A stretch of 64,000 nt of DNA, taken from NCBI RefSeq assembly GCF_025345565.1, contig NZ_CP054475.1:3327129-3391128 (forward strand), in the 5' to 3' direction. Source of the stretch: Thalassolituus hydrocarboniclasticus (GTDB lineage Bacteria > Pseudomonadota > Gammaproteobacteria > Pseudomonadales > Oceanobacteraceae). This document shows positions 59,543 through 64,000 of the stretch, piece after piece (within the stretch, counting starts at the first letter, position 1; each line of letters starts with the position of its first letter). The notes beneath the pieces were generated by a model. It worked only from the letters and a program-made list of their open reading frames with translations, was not told where the DNA came from and ran no database searches. Made by a program: the position numbers and the translations under genes.

Positions 59543-60175
59543 GTGGAACACCTGCCCACCTACCTGACTTCAATACTGACCGGTTTTGCCGTAACCATGG
59601 GCTTAATTGTTGCCATCGGTGCGCAGAATGCCTGGGTGCTGAATAAATGCCTGCGCAATGAAAACCCGCGCGCAGTCGCAGCCGTCTGTATCAGTCTGGA
59701 TACGTTACTGATTTTTACCGGCGTGTTTTTTATGCACTATGTGCAGGATCTGGTACCGGCACTGGTACCATTATTTACCTGGTTTGCCGTCGGCCTTTTG
59801 CTGTGGCTGGCCCTGCAGGCGTTTATCCGGGCATGGGGAAATCAGGGTGGAGCCTTAGTCGCCGCCGGAGCAGCCAGCACAGAAAGCGCCTGGCGCAGCG
59901 CCGGTCAGGCGATGCTTATTTCGCTGATTAATCCGCATGTCTATCTGGATACCGTCGTATTAATCGGCAGCGTAGGGGCTCGTCAGGAATTACCGCTGCT
60001 GTTTGCAGTCGGCGCATCTTTTGCGTCTTTTCTGTGGTTTTCGACACTGGTGCTGGGGGCAAAAAAATTACGGACTCACCTGAGCTCGCCGCAACAATGG
60101 CGGATATTCGACAGCGTGATTGGTGTTGTGATGTTGCTGGTTGCAGGCTCACTGGCCAGCCATCAGTTTGGATAA
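59543..60175 (+). CDS. argO: Arginine exporter ArgO (LysE family)
   Basis: About 210 residues from the GTG at 59543, with GGGAAA upstream; the frame is open to 59501. Six membrane helices, with the LysE signature VAIGAQNAWVLNKCLR near the N-terminus and INPHVYLDTVVLIGSVG in the middle, match ArgO. It exports arginine and lysine and their toxic analogues. It is controlled by the divergent argP. Confidence 0.93.
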   Translation: MEHLPTYLTSILTGFAVTMGLIVAIGAQNAWVLNKCLRNENPRAVAAVCISLDTLLIFTGVFFMHYVQDLVPALVPLFTWFAVGLLLWLALQAFIRAWGNQGGALVAAGAASTESAWRSAGQAMLISLINPHVYLDTVVLIGSVGARQELPLLFAVGASFASFLWFSTLVLGAKKLRTHLSSPQQWRIFDSVIGVVMLLVAGSLASHQFG

Positions 60176-60209
60176 GGACTGTAAATATTCCAGCTTAATG
60201 ACCAGCTTT

Positions 60210-60425
60210 TGTCACGACGATAAACGTGGCTACATTCCATCCGAAAGTACAAAAATGCTGGAGCAACCGGGAATCAACGAAGATCAGTGGCTGACCATGA
60301 CGCGACAGTTCGAACAGTGCTTCAGTACCTTCGCGGGCAATGAACATCAGCTGCGCTATGCCTGTGAAAAGCTGGATTATCAACGACCGTCTGGACTAAA
60401 CCGGTGCAAAGCAGCGCTTGGTTAA
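60210..60425 (+). pseudogene. REP-associated Y1 transposase, C-terminal fragment
   Basis: About 71 codons reading HDDKRGYIPSE, EQPGINEDQWLTMTRQFEQCF and FAGNEHQLRYACEKLDYQRPSG (each in part). This is the C-terminal end of the long Y1-type (RAYT) transposases, which usually read W-T-G-R-x-I-R-x-D-K-R-G before it. The catalytic N-terminal part is missing upstream, where argO ends. The call is by recall of the family. Confidence 0.7.
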
Positions 60426-60460
60426 TAAGAAAGCGCAACCACGCCATAAACACGCGCATA

Positions 60461-60485
60461 AATCAGGTATAGCCTGAGTTTTTTC
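60461..60485 (+). terminator. Candidate intrinsic terminator
   Basis: TCAGG, loop TATAG, CCTGA then GTTTTTT. Confidence 0.5.
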
Positions 60486-60576
60486 GTTTCCGACATTCAT
60501 CAAAACACTCAAACCCTTCCGACTTAGTCAACCAATAAACTTTAGTAAGCTCATTATTTTAAGCAGCCGCTTCCTC

Positions 60577-60680
60577 CAATTAGCTCCTATTAGTTCTACT
60601 AAGGTGGGTGTCCTATTAGTTTTTATCCTATTAGTTCTACTAAGGTGGGTGTTCTACTAAGGTGGGGGTCCTATTAGTCA
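60577..60680. repeat. REP-like repeat cluster (GGTGGGTGTCC)
   Basis: Several copies of CTAAGGTGGGTGTCCTATTAGT and its parts (CCTATTAGTTCTACTAAGG) follow each other at 60586-60620 and 60627-60678. The tract 60426-60698 has no gene. Repeats of this kind are the usual partners of RAYT transposases. Confidence 0.75.
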
Positions 60681-60698
60681 CTGAACATCTGAACCATC

Positions 60699-61181
60699 CT
60701 ACCTACCAATCTTAAACAAAACAGCGTACGGAAGATCGGTCCCCACCATATCAGGCTCAGAAAAAAAGAATATGTAATTTTTAGTCTCAATTTTTTTATA
60801 AATAAATGTTCCATCATCTACACGATAGGATGCAGACTCCAGAACATGTTCATTTAAGTTTCCTTTAAAATAATCAATCAATCCCGCATATGTTGGTGAA
60901 ATAACACCTGGAAAAACTCCATCTAAATCACCAATAACTTCAGGATAACAATCATTACAATCCTGATTGATAGCACGCATAGCAGCACTATCAGAAGATG
61001 CCCGCAAATACGAACGAATAAAGCAACCGCCGTCAGATACCGCACCGCCAAGTACAAGATAGTACCCCTCACAATAATGATAAATATTTCTTGATATAAA
61101 TTTATCATTATCAACAGCTGGAATAACACTACTCAATAAGTCGCGAAACTTTATATTCCCCAATTCTGTGCAGTTAGTCAT
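60699..61181 (-). CDS. Orphan AT-rich protein between REP-like repeats
   Basis: A 160-residue protein from the ATG at 61181, with GAGGTGG upstream. It has no signal peptide or membrane helix. Cysteines are frequent (NCTEL, YCEGYY, GGCFIR, QDCNDCYPEV). The sequence includes VSDGGCFIRSYLRASSDSAA (in part) and ends PYAVLFKIGR. I do not recognise a family; an SMI1/KNR4-like immunity fold is only a guess from the pattern IGDLDGVFPG. Its AT-rich codons set it apart from the chromosome. Confidence 0.65.
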   Translation of the reverse strand: MTNCTELGNIKFRDLLSSVIPAVDNDKFISRNIYHYCEGYYLVLGGAVSDGGCFIRSYLRASSDSAAMRAINQDCNDCYPEVIGDLDGVFPGVISPTYAGLIDYFKGNLNEHVLESASYRVDDGTFIYKKIETKNYIFFFSEPDMVGTDLPYAVLFKIGR

Positions 61182-61228
61182 CGTGGCCACCTCGATATTT
61201 CAGAACGAACCCTACCATTATTAAGAGT

Positions 61229-61250
61229 ACTAATAGGACACCCACCCTAA
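61229..61250. repeat. Inverted REP-like repeat
   Basis: The reverse complement of this 22-bp stretch differs from 60599-60620 at two bases. It bounds the orphan gene on the side opposite the main cluster, in inverted orientation. Confidence 0.8.
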
Positions 61251-61309
61251 CATATCCTTCTTATTGCTCAATATTTGAGCATCAACTACCTTGTAATTTC
61301 ATCTTTCGG

Positions 61310-61588
61310 ATGGAGTTCCGTCATGCCCAAAATCGCAAGCAACAAATCGCAGTAGAAGCCACACTTTACTATCCCTGCGTTTCCCGCTGCGTACGTCGCG
61401 CCTTTCTTTGTGGTCATGATCAGGTTAGCGGTGAAAACTACGAACATCGCCGTGGTTGGCTGGAACCTAAGCTTCTTGAGCTGCCACAGATATTCGCCAT
61501 CCAGAATCCATTTACGTCCCGAAGGATACAGATCAACATAACGTCAATCCGAAGCCTGCATAGCCTCACGGCCAAACCAACCACCTGA
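61310..61588 (+). pseudogene. REP-associated Y1 transposase, N-terminal fragment
   Basis: The frame reads RKQQIAVEATLYYPCVSRCV, RRAFLCGHDQVSGENYEHRR and GWLEPKLLELPQIFAI, the N-terminus of the long RAYT transposases. The likely start ATG at 61323 is one frame off, so there is an early frameshift. After FAI the family sequence stops (the expected H-x-H catalytic part is absent). With 60210-60425 it shows the two ends of the gene in swapped order. Confidence 0.75.
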
Positions 61589-61714
61589 AAGTCACTCTCT
61601 GTAGTGCCTCGTCAGTATCTCTGCCAATAGGCCAATGCCTGCACATCGGTTAGAATGGCGCCATATTTATCTTCTGCCCCTAACCTCTGCCGGAGTCACC
61701 GGCCAGGAAGTCTT

Positions 61715-63343
61715 ATGATCCGTATTACCGAACTTGCCCTGCCCCTCGATCACCCGCAGGAAGCGCTGCGCGCTGCCATCCTTGAACGCCTGAACATTCA
61801 GGATGCCGACCTGCTGAACTTCACGGTGTTTAAACGCAGCTACGATGCGCGTAAGAAAAACACCGAGATCAAATTTGTTTACATCATTGATCTGGAAGCA
61901 CGCAACGAAGACCAGCTGCTGGCGCGCTTTGAAAAAGACGTGCATATCCGCCCGGCGCCGGATACCAACTACTACCCGGTCGGCCATGCCCCGGAAGGTC
62001 TGAGCGAGCGTCCGGTGATTATCGGTTTCGGTCCCTGTGGTCTGTTTGCCGCGTTAACGCTGGCGCAGATGGGCTTTAAACCGATTGTGCTGGAACGTGG
62101 TAAAGAAGTACGCCAGCGTACCAAAGACACCTGGGCACTGTGGCGCAAGAAAACCCTGACGCCGGAATCCAACGTGCAGTTCGGCGAAGGCGGTGCCGGT
62201 CTGTTTTCCGACGGCAAGCTTTACAGCCAGATCAAAGATCCGAAATTTTACGGCCGCAAAGTCATGCACGAATTTGTCCGTGCCGGTGCGCCGGAAGAAA
62301 TCATGTACGTCAGCAAGCCGCATATCGGTACCTTCCGTTTAACCGGGGTGGTATCGACCATGCGCGAAGAAATTAAAAAACTCGGTGGCGAAGTGCGCTT
62401 TGAAAGCAAGGTCACTGAAATTCTGCGTAGCGCAGATGGCCAGACCGAAGGCGTTGTCCTGGCCGATGGTGAAGTAATTAACAGCCGTCATGTGGTGCTG
62501 GCGCTGGGTCACAGCTCGCGTGATACCTTCCGTATGCTGCATAAAAAAGGCGTGTACGTCGAAGCCAAACCTTTTGCTGTGGGCTTCCGTATTGAGCATC
62601 CGCAATCGTTAATCGACCATGCCCGCTTAGGTAAATACGCCGGTCACCCGGAACTGGGCGCCGCTGATTATAAGCTGGTGTACCACGCTAAAAATGGCCG
62701 TGCGGTGTATTCATTCTGCATGTGCCCCGGCGGTACTGTGGTTGCTGCCACATCCGAGCCGGGCCGTGTGGTTACCAATGGTATGAGCCAGTATTCCCGT
62801 AACGAGCGTAATGCCAACTCCGGTATTGTGGTCGGTATTAATCCGGAGCAGGATTTCCCCGGCGGTCCATTAGCCGGGGTTGAGCTGCAGGAAAAACTGG
62901 AAGAAAAAGCCTACGAACTGGGTGGCAGCGATTATTGCGCACCGGGCCAGCTGGTCGGTGATTTTATTCGCGGTAAAGATTCCAGCGAATTCGGTGAGGT
63001 TGAGCCGTCGTATAAACCCGGCGTTAAACTCGGCAGCCTGTATCCGTCACTGCCTTCCTATGTGATTGAAGCCATCCGCGAAGCTCTGCCGGAATTCGGC
63101 AAACAGATCCGTGGCTTTGACCGCGACGATGCGATTTTAACCGGCATCGAAACCCGCACCTCATCGCCGGTCCGTATCGCCCGCGACCGCGATTCCCTGC
63201 AGAGTGTGAATACCAAAGGTTTGTACCCGGCCGGTGAAGGCGCAGGTTACGCCGGTGGTATTTTATCCGCCGGTGTCGATGGTATTAAAGTCGCCGAAGC
63301 GGTGGCACTGGATATGATCGCCCAGGCCGGAAAACAGGGCTGA
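61715..63343 (+). CDS. FAD-dependent dehydrogenase (COG2509)
   Basis: A 542-residue protein from the ATG at 61715 with AGGAAG upstream. The N-terminal 90 residues (RITELALPLDHPQEALRAAI, then FKRSYDARKK) form the small domain of this family. FAD binding is at VIIGFGPCGLFAALTLAQMG (about 95-114), then FGEGGAGLFSDGKLYSQI and ALGHSSRDTF; the C-terminus has YPAGEGAGYAGGILSAGVDG. The biological role is unknown. An rRNA/tRNA methyltransferase gene follows 4 bp later. Confidence 0.92.
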   Translation: MIRITELALPLDHPQEALRAAILERLNIQDADLLNFTVFKRSYDARKKNTEIKFVYIIDLEARNEDQLLARFEKDVHIRPAPDTNYYPVGHAPEGLSERPVIIGFGPCGLFAALTLAQMGFKPIVLERGKEVRQRTKDTWALWRKKTLTPESNVQFGEGGAGLFSDGKLYSQIKDPKFYGRKVMHEFVRAGAPEEIMYVSKPHIGTFRLTGVVSTMREEIKKLGGEVRFESKVTEILRSADGQTEGVVLADGEVINSRHVVLALGHSSRDTFRMLHKKGVYVEAKPFAVGFRIEHPQSLIDHARLGKYAGHPELGAADYKLVYHAKNGRAVYSFCMCPGGTVVAATSEPGRVVTNGMSQYSRNERNANSGIVVGINPEQDFPGGPLAGVELQEKLEEKAYELGGSDYCAPGQLVGDFIRGKDSSEFGEVEPSYKPGVKLGSLYPSLPSYVIEAIREALPEFGKQIRGFDRDDAILTGIETRTSSPVRIARDRDSLQSVNTKGLYPAGEGAGYAGGILSAGVDGIKVAEAVALDMIAQAGKQG

Positions 63344-63347
63344 AGCC

Positions 63348-64000
63348 ATGAAAGTTGATGACGTTAAAAAACTGCAGCACAGAAAATACCGTGAAGAACT
63401 GCACCACTTTTTAGTGGAAGGTGAGCACCTGATTCTGGAGCTGCAGAAAGCAGCGGCGACCCAGCCACATCTGGCCCAGTCGCAGCTGTTTATTACCGAG
63501 CAATATCAGGACTGGGTGGCGGAGAATATCAGCCTGAACCTGCGCACTACAGTCGTTGGTCATAAAGCCATGAGCCAGATGTCCGACACCAAAAGTCCGC
63601 AGGGCATTATTGCCGCCGTACCTTTTGCTCCGGTTCAGGCAAGCAACCTGCAGCCTGCCAAAAACGAACGCGCCATTTATTTATATGAAATTCAGGACCC
63701 GGGCAATTTAGGGACGATTTTGCGCACCCTCGCCTGGTTTGGTGGTTTCCGTTGTCTGCTCAGCGCCAACAGTGTTGATCCCTACAACCCTAAGGTTGTG
63801 CGTTCCAGTATGGGCGCGATTTTCCACGTCGTGCTGGAGCAGTATGTGGCGCTCGAAGTAGTGGCCGAACGTTATACCCGCATTGCCTGTCTCGATATGC
63901 AGGGCAAGGCGTTAAGCGACAGCGGTTTTAAAGAGTTTGATTGCTATGTATTCGGCAACGAAGCCCGCGGTGTGCCGCGTGAACAGCTTGAAGCCATGCA
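63348..64000 (+). CDS. TrmH/SpoU family RNA methyltransferase, 3' truncated
   Basis: About 217 codons are seen from the ATG at 63348; the gene runs off the window. The N-terminal substrate-binding domain reads KKLQHRKYREELHHFLVEGE. The SpoU SAM domain has YEIQDPGNLGTILRTLAWFG (motif 1), and FGNEARGVPRE (motif 2) just before the edge. It methylates a ribose 2'-OH in rRNA or tRNA; the target is unknown. It is almost certainly co-transcribed with the dehydrogenase. Confidence 0.9.
   Translation, partial: MKVDDVKKLQHRKYREELHHFLVEGEHLILELQKAAATQPHLAQSQLFITEQYQDWVAENISLNLRTTVVGHKAMSQMSDTKSPQGIIAAVPFAPVQASNLQPAKNERAIYLYEIQDPGNLGTILRTLAWFGGFRCLLSANSVDPYNPKVVRSSMGAIFHVVLEQYVALEVVAERYTRIACLDMQGKALSDSGFKEFDCYVFGNEARGVPREQLEAM

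Noticed and set aside
60577..60680. CRISPR array
   Set aside because: Units are irregular, overlapping and without uniform spacers; they fit REP-like repeats instead.

Overview
The window is a chromosomal segment of a gammaproteobacterium. The housekeeping order cinA(pncC)-recA-recX, alaS-lysC-csrA-tRNA-Ser-tRNA-Arg, mutS/fdxA/rpoS/nlpD, and pcm-surE-truD-ispF-ispD-ftsB-eno-pyrG is that of Pseudomonas and Oceanospirillales relatives. The mix of an AlkK/DmdB-type acyl-CoA ligase, a Baeyer-Villiger-type monooxygenase, AraC regulators of the arabinose-binding-like class and diguanylate cyclases suggests a marine heterotroph near Thalassolituus/Oceanobacter. That placement is inference; no database was searched.

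Layout. (1) 1-1.6 kb: AT-rich accessory edge with a PcfJ-like protein and a small protein with a nuclease-like QIK motif. (2) 1.7-5.3 kb: an AraC regulator divergent from an SDR / cupin dioxygenase / zinc alcohol dehydrogenase operon, probably catabolic. (3) 5.3-20 kb: mostly single genes: two diguanylate cyclases, MOSC and CBS proteins, acyl-CoA ligase, DMT exporter, FrnE-like DsbA protein, two-domain ketopantoate reductase-like enzyme, BVMO with a divergent AraC regulator. (4) 20-25.5 kb: a response regulator/histidine kinase pair facing away from a coiled-coil membrane protein and a von Willebrand A lipoprotein. A MITE-like element with perfect 18-bp terminal inverted repeats lies between them, and the lipoprotein gene has an in-frame duplicated 3' end. 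(5) 25.6-28.3 kb: cmoM, an orphan binding protein, DUF523 and a small secreted protein. (6) 28.3-33.7 kb: an unusual tRNA-derived repeat tract, two identical tRNA-Arg(ACG), tRNA-Ser(GCT), csrA, lysC, alaS. (7) 33.9-38 kb: small membrane and periplasmic proteins, type II NADH dehydrogenase, a third AraC regulator. (8) 38-53.6 kb: the conserved recA, mutS, fdxA, rpoS, nlpD, popT, pcm, surE, truD, ispF, ispD, ftsB, eno and pyrG block. (9) 54-60.2 kb: second DMT exporter, a secreted subtilisin-like protease with its probable external chaperone, a free-standing CZB zinc-sensor domain, and the divergent argP/argO pair. (10) 60.2-61.6 kb: decayed REP-associated (Y1/RAYT) transposase fragments and GGTGGGTGTCC repeats around an AT-rich orphan gene. 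(11) 61.7-64 kb: a COG2509 FAD-dependent dehydrogenase and an RNA 2'-O-methyltransferase gene cut by the window end.

The most promising candidates for undescribed biology are the four-gene regulator / membrane / vWA locus with its mobile insert and tail duplication (20.1-25.5 kb), the tRNA-Arg-linked repeat tract (28.3-28.8 kb), and the REP/RAYT-bounded orphan gene (60.2-61.6 kb).
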